NCBI RefSeq assembly: GCF_024323335.1 | Contig: NC_066581.1 | Coordinates: 441,031,816 to 441,095,815 of the forward strand | Direction of reading: 5' to 3' | DNA from: Lathyrus oleraceus | Lineage: Eukaryota > Streptophyta > Magnoliopsida > Fabales > Fabaceae | DNA: 64,000 nt | Position numbers and translations under genes: made by a program | In this document: positions 23,407 to 35,749 of the stretch, in pieces | Layout: each line of letters opens with the position of its first letter | Numbering within the stretch: the first letter of the stretch is position 1 | Notes under the pieces: model-generated | The model's database searches: none | Seen by the model: the letters and a program-made list of their open reading frames with translations, nothing else | Told to the model about the DNA's origin: nothing

Positions 23407-24909
23407 CTGAAATTGGTTATGCATCATGTTTCCCTCATGTGCATGGCATTTGAAAATGGATATGCATTGGCTTGTACAGGCGTATGTGAGGCCCAATGAT
23501 GAGTGCAAAACCATGCTGAGTTCATATGGAATGGATTTGGACGTGCAACTTGGAGGGAACTGACTTGTATACACAAATTTCATCATGAAATGTCAAAATG
23601 CACATAAATGAAGAGCTCTTCGAAACTCACCAATGGTAGGTCCAAAAAAGTAATGTGAGTAATGGTTGGAAATACCTTGAAATAAGGAAAAAAAGTCATG
23701 TTGGGAAAAAGTTCATTTGGCATTTGGAAATTAATGAAAACTGACTGTGAAAATTTAGGTACAAAACATGTTTAAGTCACCTTTGAAAATTTTCACCAAA
23801 AGCAAGCCTATTCAAACACCTCTGTTTTCATGATGCAAGCCTCAAATGGAAAAACCTCCAACATAAAATATGTATATCCTTTCAAGATGATCAATTTAGA
23901 CTCAAAGTTTCATCATTTAGATTTTCTATGACAAAGTTATGGGCATTTGAAGTTGGGTACTTTTTCAAATTCAATGAATTATGTCCAAGATGACTTATAA
24001 TGTTTTGTATTATCACATGTATTTCTTTTCGGATAATGAAATTTTGTCCAACATAACATTTGAATTAGACATCTCAGGTTTTCCAATGCATTTGGTATTA
24101 ACTAAAAATCATAAAAATTAAGGAAGTTATGTCCTGGGTAAGTTGACTCAAAATTAGGGTTTCAATCAAAATCACCTATAATGTTTTGAAATGAATGATG
24201 ACCTTCCATGTTTCAAATGGATTTGTGATGAACATGAAAGTTGTTCATATGGTTCTTAATAACATTGTTTATCTTGGGGTCATCTTCATTTGACAAACAC
24301 ATCAGGAGTTGTATCTTAGTGATCCTCAGTTTAGTCAGATGACTTGACTGGTCAACTTTTCAAGGCCAAACTTCCAATCTTGATGAATGAATAATTGAGG
24401 ATCCACAAATAGTCTCATATATGCATAAAGTAATTAATGAAAGAACTTCCCTTGATTAAATTTGATCATAGGTTGAGGTTGCTTCATGAACAAGGCATAG
24501 GTTGAATTCAATTCAAGCCCCTTGTGGTTGTCTTGATCAAATTGGAAAATTGAGATGATTGGGAGACATATTTGATGATTAGGAGATTCGTGGACCATTG
24601 TCATGCTTTTTTTCATCTTCATCTAGCCATTTCATTAGGCTTAAGAGCCTCCTAGGAGCATTGTGGAGCACATGATCACTTGAGCTTCAAAACAAAAAGA
24701 GTTAGTGACATATTTTTGTGCTTTTGGTTAGTAATCAAAATAAGAAAAGCAATAACATACAATACAAACATGCTTGGTGGTCTCAAAACACTCACACAAG
24801 TCCCAACCCTAGGGTTAAGGAGCCAAACATGCTATGATCCTTGAGGCAATGCACTTGTGCAATAATACGATGCCATGAGGGATCTTTGGGTCTAAATTAG
24901 GGTCTTACA

Positions 24910-24926
24910 AATGCCCCTATTTAAGG
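24910..24926 (-). promoter_or_regulatory. Polypurine tract of Ogre B
   Basis: Immediately upstream of the 3' LTR in the sense strand is TTAAATAGGGGCATT, matching the tract beside C's 3' LTR. Confidence 0.6.
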
Positions 24927-27900
24927 TCGTTCTAGCCGGCGATATGAAGGTTAAAATCTTCGTCTCGACGAGATAGAATGAGCTTAAATAATAACAAAGA
25001 GACGAATTTTGGTCCCTAAGAGACCTCATGATGCAAATGTATGCATGCGAAATAAAATCTCCATGGTGAATAATTGCCACGAAGGAAAAGAAATCACGAG
25101 AAACTGAAAAATCCATAGGAGTAACACACTCACTAGGTAGACAGAGACTCTGGGGGGAAATAAGGTAAAATGCGTGAGCAGGTCACGATTTGAAAACTTG
25201 CTGGGAGACACGAAGGCATTCCACGAAAATAAATCGATGGGAAGACTCGAGCTTACATAAAAATGAATGTATTGGGGAATATGCCAATACAGCAAAACTA
25301 TCCATAAAGGATACATCGGATAAAAATCCGGACTCAAACGGGGAGGTCCACAAAGAGCTCAGTTAAGGGAGAAGCAACGGGATATTATCGGTTACTGGGT
25401 AATAAACTCAAAGAGAGACATGTTATCAAAACACCGGTTAGTGGGTGAGAGAACAACACGCTCAGGGAGAAATTTGACTCCACAGGGGACAAAAAGTCAT
25501 AATAGGGAGCAGAAGGAAGGAACACCAGGGATACCGGTTACTGGGCATATAATAGGTGACAAACCAGGCGTGAATTGGGAACATATCCAAGACACTCATC
25601 ATCCAAAAGGAGGGCTGAAAAAGCAAACTCGACTTATAAGACAGACATTCGATTCCACAAGGAAATACGAATCTTACTCGACTGAGGAAGAAAAAGACTT
25701 CAACTAAAGAGCGCATGAGATATATTATCTATTACCGTCATAACATAGATAATATGCTCGCATGGAAGATTATCCACAATCGGTTACTGGTTTAATGAAG
25801 GATAAATCGACCGCAAAGAGAGGACATCAGGATACCGGTTACTGGGTATAAAATGATGACCAATCAGAAGGAGAAGCAATCATTACCAAACAAGGGTGAA
25901 TGAAAGATGACTCACAAGGGATACATTGCCTGAAAAAAGCAATTATCCCAGAGATATATCACCGGTTACTGGGTGATATACTCAAAAATGAAAGAATATA
26001 ATACTGGTTACTCGGTAATGATAACCAACAAAGAGGGGATTACATCTACCGGTTACTGGGTAGAAAACCACAGAAATAGGACTTACAACTACCGGTTACT
26101 AGGTAGAAGGCCAAAATATCCGCTGGGGAAAAGGATGAAGAATTACTGGCTACTGAGCAGTTGAGCAACTGAACCACAGGGAACTGCAGGGGATAAAAAG
26201 AAAAAGGAGTCAGTCTAGGAACAAACTAGAAAGACACAATCAAACAAGACTAAACTCGATAAGGATATAACTCAGGGGAGTAATTCCATCCCAATACACA
26301 CTTTGGAAGGAAACTGAAGCAATAATCATCCACGAGAACATAACTCGATGTGGAATAAAGAATGAAAGATAGACACTTTCTGCCTATGGGGCTGACTCTA
26401 TATGGAGAGATCAGATACAACCATCTGCTCGGGGAAGAATATTTCACCAATAGCAGGAGATAACAAACAAGGATATATGGCAAAGAATGCAACATGAATA
26501 TCTGAATGCTATGATTATGCATGCATATGCATGATTTGTGTATGATTAATGCTGACAAACAGACAGATCTAACACAAACAAGCCCGAGAACCCCAAATGG
26601 ACACCCGACTCAACATCTTAACAAGAAGGGCAAAGCCTACTGGAGAACTCAGTTTGGGAACAACCCGAGAAGGATGAAAATAGATCATCGAGGATATCAA
26701 TCCCTATCCCAACGCTACACTCGCTGGGGATACAAAGAAAATGTATTCAGGAGTAGCGAAAAAGAGGATAACCATACAGAGAACTCACCTCTGGTGGGGA
26801 TTATCTCTGGAAGAAGAATAAACACGGGAAGCCATCGACCACAGCTGGGGATGAGGAAAGTCAAAGCTTCCAACTACAAGGAACAATACTCTGCACAGGA
26901 GGAGTCTTCCAGGGGCAAACAATCCTGACATAAGGAAGATGCAGAAGAACCTGTCGGGGAGTTTCCATCGGCTCTCTTGGGGGACAGGTGGTTACTAACG
27001 ATGATAAGATCCACCAGAGAAGAAACTCTACTGGGGAACTTATCAAGGAATGATGTGAAACTCCGTGACGAACAACCACGAACCAGATACACATCAGTCA
27101 AAACACTCCCTTCTATCTGCTGGAGAGGAAACTCTGCTAAGGGGAGAAATAGCATTTTGCTCCGCTGGGGAAGGAAATAGACATCTTCAACACTAGCTCT
27201 CAATGCTAGAAGAAATCTTCAAACTCAGAGGGGACACAAATCATCAAACTCGGAATCACACAACCCTACCAGGGATAGGCTACGAATGTTCTCGAAGGAA
27301 CTACCCTTGCTGAGGAAATCAGAAATGAATCCTTTGTCAACAAACGACCTGGTAGGGATGAAAAGGGAGACAAACCCTTCACCAATGGCTCTAGGCAACT
27401 TCCTGCTGAGGAGACAATTATTTAGAAAGGTAGCTCTGCATGGAACGCATACTTACTCCGCTGGGGACTTCTTCTACTCATGCCGGGGAAAGACGAACCT
27501 TCTCGTGAGTAGAATAACATATCAACTTTTATCAATCTATAAGGGATTTTAGTTTAATCCGCATAAGGGGTGACAACCATATAATTGATAAAACACAAAT
27601 GCTAGTGCCTAAAAAAGAGGGATGCACGTCTCTAAAAGATCAAGGCAAAAGAAAACTAGAACAGAAAGAATCATCTACAGAGAAAACCATACAACCAATC
27701 ATGGATTGCTAAGACTCCGCGGGGGGAAATAAGCATGTATGCACAAATAAACTACCCAGAAATGCGTTGGATGAAGATCCACAAATTCTGCTAGGAGAAA
27801 ACAATCCAATAAGATAGATCAATCTACTGCGATCCGAGAGAACCTCTCATACCAGACTCCCTGGGAAGCTGATGATGTATCATTCTTTCTGCGCTCGACA

Positions 27901-28580
27901 GGGAGACAACTGAAATCTGATGAAGAGGCTATAAGAATGCTAGAATATGAACAAATGTCTTACCTTTTGGTGATCATACTATCCTTGTGATAGCACTGAG
28001 GACATCCCATTTCTCCTTTCAGTCATTGTGAATGTTCATTCTGTTTAAAACAGTTTATTTATGAAAACTTTATTTGTTTAAAACAATGATATTTATCAAT
28101 AAAAAACATGCAAACATTTGTTAAACAGAAACAAATAAGAGTGCAAAGAATTGGATAAATGCTCAAATTTATTTAATAGAATGGTAGTCCGCAAATGGCG
28201 AGACTCCATGGATCTTTACAAATTTGAAATTGGTGATATACATTGAAAAAGGGATACATTGAACATAATGACAGTTTCTCCACCAACTCTGAATCCACTG
28301 TATTCGAAACCTCAGTTGATGATGACTGAGCGAGAATCTTTGATAGGTGACAGTTGTAGAACAAAGTCTTGTCAAGATGCAGTTACTTGCCAAATCCCTA
28401 ATTTTTGCCTAGAATTCCCCAGGGTGAGGTACTTAATCTAGCGGGACATATATTCATTTTTTTTATGTCTCTAACTTTTGCCTGGATCGACCTTTCGGGT
28501 TTTCAATCCACCGAGATGCTCATTTTCGCCTAAGCCGCCCTTTCGGGTTTTCAACATAGCGAGCTATTCTGTTTTTATTT
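24927..28580 (-). other. Ogre B 3' UTR with ACCGGTTACTGGGTA tandem repeats
   Basis: Long non-coding region after integrase. Between about 25387 and 26160 the plus-strand word ACCGGTTACTGGGTA recurs at irregular spacing of 40-180 bases, for example near 25387, 25432, 25532, 25833, 25962, 26049 and 26092. From 26100 to 27900 CGCTGGGGA words take over. The last 500 bases are the part conserved in A and C. Ogre 3' UTR repeats are known in pea to have seeded satellite DNA. Open frames such as 25420-25707, 26521-26928 and 27286-27552 contain the repeats and have no domain; I reject them as genes. Confidence 0.85.
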
Positions 28581-29552
28581 TTAGGCGAAGTATTTCTTGA
28601 TTGCATTTGAATTCACAGGGCGAGTGAAATCCTTCCCATCCATAGTTGTAAGCAACAAAGTACCGCCTGAAAAGGCTCTCTTTACAACATATGGACCTTC
28701 ATAGTTTGGGGTCCACTTGCCCCTGGAATCGGGCGCGAAAGACAAGACTTTCTTGTGCACGAGATCACCTTCTTGGAACACACGAGGTTTGACCTTCTTA
28801 TCAAATGCTTTCTTCATTCTCTGCTGATACAACTGACCATGACACATGTGAGTTAATCTCTTCTCCTCAATCAAATTCAGTTGGTCATAACGACTCTGAA
28901 CCCATTCAGCCTCAGTCAACTTGGCTTCCATCAAGACTCTTATTGATGGGATCTCAACCTCTACAAGGATCACAACCTTCATGCCATATACAAGAGAGAA
29001 AGGGGTTGCCCTTGTTGAAGTGAGGACAGATGTACGATAGCCATGCAAAGCAAATGGCAGCATCTCATGCCAATCATTGTACGTAACAACCATCTTCTGA
29101 ATAATCTTTTTGATGTTCTTGTTAGAAGCTTCAACATCCCCATTCATCTTGGGTCTATAGGGGGAAGAATTATGGTGTGCAATCTTGAACTCACTACACA
29201 GCTCTTTCATCATCTTATTGTTCAAGTTAGATCCATTATCAGTAATAATCTTGTCTGGCACACTATATAGGCATATGAGTTGGTTCTTGATAAACTTCAC
29301 AACCACCTGCCTGGTCACATTTGCATACGATGCTGCTTTAACCCACTTGGTGAAGTAATCAATAGCTACGAGAATAAAACGGTGACCATTCGACGCCTTA
29401 GGTTCAATCATGCCAATCATGTCAATTCCCCAAATGGAGAAAGGCCATGGTGAGGAAATGACATTCATAAGTGTAGAGGGAAGATGAATCTTATCCGCAT
29501 AAATCTGACACTTGTGGGATTTCTTCAAATACTTGCAGCAGTTAGACTCCAT
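28581..29552 (-). pseudogene. Ogre B integrase, catalytic core and C-terminal domain
   Basis: A 323-residue open frame. It covers the end of the zinc-binding domain (CCKYLKKSHKC), the core with all three catalytic acids visible (Asp in WGIDMIGMI, Asp in IITDNGSNL, Glu in NGDVEASNKN), and the C-terminal GPY/F motif (YEGPYVVKRAF). It ends naturally at AIKKYFA. Upstream, a TGA at the usual Trp of the YYWLTMES motif (about 29555) separates it from the rest of the polyprotein. The product would insert cDNA into chromosomal DNA; this copy could not make it without reading through that stop. Confidence 0.9.
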
Positions 29553-29558
29553 TGTCAG

Positions 29559-30302
29559 TCAATAGTAGTCTGCTCTCAACATCTTCTTAGCCATAGCATG
29601 TCCAATGGAATGACTACCAAATGAACCCTCATGAACTTCAGTCATCAACAGGTCTGCTTCTTCTCCATCCACGCATCTGTGCAGAACCATGTCAAAATTC
29701 CTCTTGTAAAGCACATCACCATTAAGGTAGAAACTGCCAGATAATCTCCTCAAAGTCTTTGTGTCTTTAACAGATGCCACAGGTGGGTAAGTATGACTTT
29801 GGAGAAAAAACTTGATATCATAATACCACGCATTATCATCTTTCACTTCTTCAACCGCAAACACGTGAGCTGGCTTATCCAATCGCATCACAGTAATATT
29901 GGGAACTTCATTCCAATACTTGACAACAATCATCGAGGCAAGCGTAATGAGAGCATCCGCCATCTGATTCTCATATCGAGGAATATGATGGAAGTCAACC
30001 TTAGTAAAGAAAGTTGAAATCCTCCTCGCATAATCTCTGTATGGGATGAGGCCAGGCTGATTCGTCTCCCATTCTCCCTTAATCTGATTAACAACAAGGG
30101 CCGAATCACCATAAACATGAAGATATTTGATCCTAAGATCAATACATTCTTCCAAACCCATAATATAAGCCTCATACTCCGCCATATTATTCGTGCATTT
30201 GAAAGTTAGTCTTGTTGTAAAAGGAAAATGTGTGCCTTGAGGAGTAATAATCACTACCTCAATACCATTTCCATACTGATTGACATCACCATCGAACACC
30301 AT
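29559..30302 (-). pseudogene. Ogre B second RNase H and integrase zinc-binding start
   Basis: Open for 247 residues. Residues 1-150 are the archaeal-type RNase H found in Tat elements, with the four acidic landmarks in place: Asp in VFDGDVN, Glu in MAEYEAYIMGLE, Asp in VYGDSALVV and Asp in NQMADALITLAS. Residues 175-247 are the integrase N-terminus, with the first His residues of the zinc site in EVHEGSFGSH. It ends at the TGA before integrase. Stops at about 30330 and 30500 separate it from the first RNase H. Confidence 0.9.
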
Positions 30303-30902
30303 ACCCCATCGGGAACCAGGCTCTGGCCCTTAATCGAGCGTAGGCTCATCACAATCTTTCATCTTCAAATACAGAATCTCCTCATCAGGGAAGTCATACT
30401 GCACAAACTGATAATCTTCAATTGGTTGATGCTTCAAATGCTCAGCCAAGATACTACCTTTAATAGCTTTTTGAGCTCGATACTCAATATCATACTAAGA
30501 TAACAATATCTGCCAATGGGTAATCCTCCCAGTTAAAGCAGGCTTCTCAAAGATATACTTGATTGGATCCATTTTGGATATCAACCAAGTTGTATGATTC
30601 AACATATACTAGCGTAAGTGCTTAGTGGCCCAAGCCAAAGCACAACATGTCTTCTCAAGCATTGAGTACCGAGACTCACAGTCAGTAAACTTTTTACTCA
30701 AGTAGTATATTGCATATTCTTTCTTTCGTGATTCATCTTGCTGACTAAGGACACAACCCATGGAATCATCAAACACAGTCAAATACATATTCAATGGTCT
30801 CCCTTCAATAGGAGGAGACAAAATCGGAGGCTCAGACAAATACTCTTTGATACTGTCGAAGGCCTTTTGGCAATCCTCGATCCAATCATGACGCTGATCT
30901 TT
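30303..30902 (-). pseudogene. Ogre B first RNase H, broken
   Basis: The frame 30839-30609 starts at residues equivalent to SEPPIL and includes Asp in LTVFDDSMGC and Glu in SMLEKTCCALAW. A TAG follows KHLR at about 30606. The last catalytic Asp segment (LISKMDPIKY) is still readable beyond it, then another stop interrupts before the YDIEYRAQ segment. A TAG at 30903-30905, replacing a Lys/Gln codon after APIFKLL, separates it from RT. Confidence 0.85.
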
Positions 30903-32040
30903 CTAGAGGAGCTTGAATATAGGCGCACATGTGGCAGTCATGTGGGATATAAATCTCGAAATGTAATTCAAGCGGCCAAGAAAACCTCGGACTTGCTTCT
31001 CAATTTTGGGCGCAGGCATCTCTTGTATTGCTTTGACCTTGGCAGGGTCAACTTCAATACCTCTCTCGCTGACAATAATGCCCAATAACTTGCCGGAACG
31101 GACTCCAAATGTACACTTGTTCGGATTCAGGCGGAGTTTGTACTTCCTCAAACGCTGGAAAAGCTTCAACAAGTGTTCTACATGTTCAAATTCCGTTTTC
31201 GACTTCGCAATCATATCATCGACATACACCTCGATCTCCTTGTGCATCATATCATGAAACAAGGTAGTCATACCGCGTTGATACGTGGCTCCGGCGTTCT
31301 TCAAACCGCAGGGCATCACTCGATAACAGAATGTTCCCCAAGGTGTGATGAATGTTGTCTTCTCAATATCCTCAGGTGCCATTTTAATCTGATTATAACC
31401 GGAAAATCCATCCATAAATGAAAAGACATTGAATTTAGTTGTATTGTCTACCAACATATCAATGTGTGGTAGAGGAAAATCATCTTTCGGACTAGCTTTA
31501 TTCAAGTCACGGTAATCCACACACATTCTGACTTTTCCATCTTTCCTAGGCACAGGCACAATATTGGTCACCCATTGAGGATATGTAGAAGTCACCAGAA
31601 ACCCCGCATCAATTTGCTTCTGAACTTCTTCTTTAATCTTTACTTCCATATCAGGATGAGTTCTTCTGAGCTTCTGCTTCACAGGTACACACTCAGGCTT
31701 CAACGGCAAGAAATGTTGCACGATATCAGTATCTAGACCAGGCATGTCTCTATACGACCAGGCAAAGACACCGACATATTCTCGTAGCAAATCAATCAAC
31801 CCCTTCTTAACAGACTCTTCAAAGAGTGCCCTAATCTTCACTTCACGAATGCAGTCTTCAGACCCCAAGTTGATTGTTTCCATATTCTCAAGATGTGGTT
31901 GAATGATCTTCTCCTCGTGCTCAAGCAGATGGGTAATCTCATTAGGAATCTCTTCAACATCATCTTCTTCTGCCTCAAATACAGGGAACTCAAAGTTGGG
32001 AGATGGTGTTGGATCATTATGTTTAATGGGTTTGATTAAC
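30903..32040 (-). CDS. Ogre B reverse transcriptase (exon 2 start to first stop)
   Basis: Uninterrupted across the whole RT domain. Landmarks in order: the PVKQKLRRTHPDM entry block, KDGKVRMCVDYRDLNKASPKDDFPLPHID, FMDGFSGYNQI, FCYRVMPCGLKNAGATYQR, the catalytic YVDDMIAKS, and the connection FLGRLNYISRFI. I extend it upstream of the first ATG (31883) to 32040, because an AG acceptor at 32042-32041 opens a frame in phase with the protease exon. Usual Ogre RT length is kept. It would make cDNA from the genomic RNA inside the particle. It is the best-preserved domain in the window, but is joined to broken domains on both sides. Confidence 0.9.
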
Positions 32041-32311
32041 CTGCATAATGATTTTGAGTATAAAAGAGATTTCAGAATTCAAACACGGCAAATCGTTCTA
32101 CAGATGAAAAATTGATTTTATTCTCTTTTTTAGGGTTTTATGGTGATCACCAATTTCATGCAAAAAGAAAAAAGGAAAAATAATTTGAAAAACAAACATT
32201 TAACATGTGATTATTGAATTAATATCATTATATTAATAAATTATGCCAACAATGTCTTCACTTCTCCTTTTGGCATGGGAGAAGGGTTTTTAAACAAAAT
32301 GAACACATTAC
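32041..32311 (-). other. Predicted Ogre B intron between protease and RT (271 nt)
   Basis: On the sense strand the protease exon ends CATAAGTCAAA followed by GTAATG; the GT lies at 32311-32310 and the acceptor CAG ends at 32041. Removing 271 nt joins the two frames exactly in phase (AA plus G makes a codon) and removes the TAA that begins one base into the intron. Ogre is known to have a spliced intron at this place. The interval is A/T-rich and contains several stops in the RT frame. Confidence 0.75.
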
Positions 32312-33708
32312 TTTGACTTATGGATAACTGTTGGAACATCAACAACGACCCAATTATCGCAAATTCCTCCAGGTGTGACAAAGTTACCAAGGTCTTCCTC
32401 TTCATCATCTTCAACAATGGCAACATCTTCTTGATCTTCAACGGTGTGGATGAAACTTCCACCCTGGAACAACCCAAGATCATTAGAAACACCAGAAGAG
32501 TACCCAATGCCAACCCGGGATTTATTATCTTCCAACATGATCATTTTCCCCAAACCAGTAGTTGCACCATGCTCAATGGCCAACTTCACATTATTATAGG
32601 AGGCAAATGAATAAAGTCCTTTCCTGGAAGGCTCAGCAATAGACAAGGCTTGGAACAGAGTCCCAACCTCATCCTCAACATCCATATAGGAGAAGGAGGA
32701 TAAATGGCTGACTAAGAGATCCTTCTCTCCCCCTATCACCACCAACTTCTTGTTCTTCACGAACTTTAACTTTTGGTGCAGGGTGGATGTCACGGCGCCT
32801 GCCTCGTGAATCCATGGTCTACCGAGCAAACAGCTGTATGATGGATGAATATCCATGACCTGGAAAATGATCTAGAAATCACTAGGTCCATCAAACTCCT
32901 TCGCTACCACTCCACTCTGCCTCATGGGAGGCCCCTGATATGAAAGTTTGGCAAGAGTAGATTTTGGCAATACATTGAGTGATGACCCTGTATCCACCAA
33001 CACATTGGAAAAGACATCATCTTTAGAGTTCATGGATATATGTAAAGCCAAATTATGGTCTTTTCCCTCCTCGAGAAGATCAGCATCACAAAAGCTCAAA
33101 TTGTTGCAGGCCGTTATATTTGCAACAATGCTATCAAACTGCTCAATCGTGACATCGTGATCCACGTATGCCACATCCAACACCCTCTGCAACGCTTCAT
33201 GGCGTGGCTCTGAATTCATCAGCAAAGATAAGACAAATATCTTTGATGGGGTTTGTAGAAACTGATCCACAACATTATATTCACTCCTCTTGATGAGCCT
33301 CAACATCTCATCACCATCCTCTTTCAAAATGCCATACTGGCCAACTAGGATAGGAGTATTATTGGTTTTCACAATAACAGGGTCAACACCCTTCACAACA
33401 GGAATAGGATTATTTGAAGAAGAAGTCCCCACGGGGATGGCAGGATTAACAACAACTCTCTTCACAACGTCTTCGTGGGATTTCGGCTGAGCCGAGAAAA
33501 CACGACCACTACGGGTCCATCCACTAACGTCAGAAATGCTCACTACAGAGGTTGAGGGCAATAGAACCTCCTTCCCATCTTCCAACATGACTGCATTATA
33601 TCGGTACGGGACCGCTTTGTCTGATACATACGGGACAGGACCCGCTGGCTTGATCACAAGGTGATACTTTCTTCTTGTTGCCATCGTACATGATAACAAT
33701 AGGATCAA
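32312..33708 (-). pseudogene. Ogre B protease, one stop and an internal deletion
   Basis: The aspartic protease active site reads VLVDTGSSLNVLP, within the frame 33708-32872. A TAG at about 32872 interrupts after GPSDF, and just before it the residues FDGPSDF look shortened against the family pattern FDG...GPSDF, suggesting an in-frame loss of roughly 18 codons. The frame then continues as 32856-32308 with SYSCLLGRPWIHEAGAVTST, the second conserved protease block, and an acidic tail (about EDDEEEDLG) before the splice donor. In the element this cleaves the Gag-Pol precursor. Confidence 0.85.
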
Positions 33709-33741
33709 GAATTTTTGGAATAGAGGAGTGATAACATCAAC

Positions 33742-35605
33742 TTAATCCTCATTACGATTCTGAAGTATCTCAATCATCCCTTGGTCCAACATTTCTTGGA
33801 TGTCCTTTCTCACTTGACGACATCCTCTTTCATTGATAGTACACACCCGACACCTATCATGATCATGCTCATAATGGTTGTGTTCACAAAACAGCTTATG
33901 CATCTCTACTAAGGACTTCCTTAAGTCATTCACATGCTCGGGCAATGGATTCTTCTTCACATTTGGGCCTACATCATCAAAGAACAGTATCCCACTCCTC
34001 ACAAGGTCTTGCACCTTGGTCTTTAAAGGAAAACGATTCTCCACATCATGTCCGGGAGCACCGGAATGATATACACAATGAAGTTCAGACTTGTACCACC
34101 ATTGGGGATTGGCTGGCACAGCAGGAGGATCGCGCGGAGTTATCAGCTTCCTATCGATTAAGGAAGGATAGAGCTCAGCATAAGTCATCGGAATTGGGTC
34201 AAAAGTCACCCTCTTCCTCTCATAGTTGTTGGTGCTGGTGTTGTTATTGTTGCGAGTCTGGTAAGCCTGTCGTTGTTGACGATGTTGTTGTTGTGGTTGT
34301 TGAGCTTCTCTGCAAGCAGGTGCTATATGAGCCACCTGGTGTTGGTTAATAGCTGGACGGACTTCTCTCCTCCTCACAGAGGACCTTCTTTTAACATGGG
34401 AAGAAACAACATGAGTCTCCCCTTCGTTCTTCCTAGCAAACCCTCCATACTTCTTTGCTGAGGAACCATCATCACGAGATAAACGTCCTTCACGGACCCC
34501 CTCTTCTAGCCTCATCCCCATATTCACCATTTCGGTGAAGTCCGAGGGAGCACTAGCGATCATGCGCTCGTAATAGAAAGAGCTCAAAGTCTTCAAGAAG
34601 ATCTTTGTCATCTCCTTCTCATCCAAGGGTGGCACTGTCTGAGCTGCCAATTCTCGCCACCTCTGGGCGTATTCCTTGAAGGTCTCCTTATCCTTTTGGG
34701 ACATTGCCCTCAACTGGTCCCTGTCTGGAGCCATATATACTTTATATTTATACTGCTTTACAAAGGCCTCGCCTAGATCGTTGAAAGTGCGGATGATCGT
34801 AGTGAATCAGCAGTTGATCGTTGTCTGTCTTGGTCGACATCTTGCGAGCATACATCACAAGATGGCTGAGTGGACATGTATTTCCCTTGTACTTCTCAAA
34901 GTCAGGCACTTTGAATTTAACCGGGATCTTGATGTTGGGCATCAAGCATAACTCAACAACACTCTTCCCAAAGAGGTCCTTACCCCTCAATGGTTTCAAC
35001 TCCTTGCGCAGCTCAAGGATTTGATCTTTCATTTCGTCCATTTTCTCATATACGTTCGGGCCCTCAGATGGCTCGGAATGATAAATGGTGTTGTCTACAC
35101 GAGGAAGAGTGTGCATAACGGGAGGAGGCACAAACAGGATCGAGCTAGATGCTGGCATAGAAGCCATAGTAGGAGCAAAACCCTCTGGTATGAAGTTGGA
35201 TGGCATTCCCCAAGGGAATCCAGCTGGCATAGTTGGAGCGAAGTGGGCTGTAGCAGCAGGCACCGTTGAAGTAGTTACTTCCGAAATGACCGTCCTCGCG
35301 GGAGGAGTTGCAGGAGTTGGTGAAGCTTGACTTTGTGCGGCCAAAACTGACTCCATCATGGTAGTCAGTCTAGAAATCTCTTCCTTCAGGTCCCTGTTCT
35401 CTTGCTCGAGATGTTCCATTATCTTCGGATGATTTGCTCTGGTGTTATACCGGTGCGTCAGCTTCTCTTCAAAATAAATGAAGAGCAAAGAGTTAGACCA
35501 CTGATCAAGACCTCGGAACAAAACCTGCTTATGCATATGATGCATGTAATGCTTGTGCATATGATTTGTTTTTATCAAAGGAACTTTATAGATATCTATT
35601 TGCAA
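33742..35605 (-). pseudogene. Ogre B gag, frameshifted by a roughly 56-nt deletion
   Basis: Frame 35605-34748 holds the N-terminal Asn-Thr-Arg-Ala-Asn motif, a coiled-coil-like segment and a Pro/Ala linker. Frame 34734-33742 holds the ETFKEYAQRWRELA capsid-like core, a Gln/Asn-rich linker, the RKRVTFDPIPMTYAELY block, a knuckle CVYH...GHDVENR, and the CRVCTINERGC cluster. Compared with the fragment at 56434-57579, about 56 nt are missing near 34795, between LLIHY and the FNDLGEAF segment; 56 is not a multiple of three, so the frame breaks. The last knuckle Cys is Arg here, which would abolish that metal site. Usual role: particle formation and RNA binding. Confidence 0.88.
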
Positions 35606-35749
35606 ATGTTTGAAAATATTGAATATTTAAGACATATATGGAATACTTATAGCAATAATATTTGGAAATTTTTTACACCAAAGAAGTAGTACAATTTTGG
35701 TAACCAAATACAATAGAAGAGAAAAGGAGAATAAACATCCCATGGATCC

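Larger units (their letters stand above)
20108..24909 (-). repeat. Ogre B 3' LTR, 4802 bp
   Basis: The plus strand begins TGTAGCGGGGTTTTC and ends GGGTCTTACA. It aligns throughout with 38107-42955. Length differs by 47 bp; one visible indel is a segment near 38780-38850 of the 5' LTR that lacks a full match here. Open frames inside, for example 21036-21227, 22581-23063 and 21374-21577, appear in both LTRs only because the LTRs are copies. Confidence 0.95.

Noticed and set aside
25387..26160. Regularly recurring ACCGGTTACTGGGTA words resembling a CRISPR array
   Set aside because: Spacing is irregular, copies diverge, and it is the known type of Ogre 3' UTR repeat in a plant genome.
25420..27552. 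Several plus and minus open frames in the B 3' UTR
   Set aside because: Made of tandem repeat words; antisense to the element; no domain.
28805..29270. Plus-strand open frames over the integrase and RT regions
   Set aside because: Shadows of the minus-strand polyprotein.
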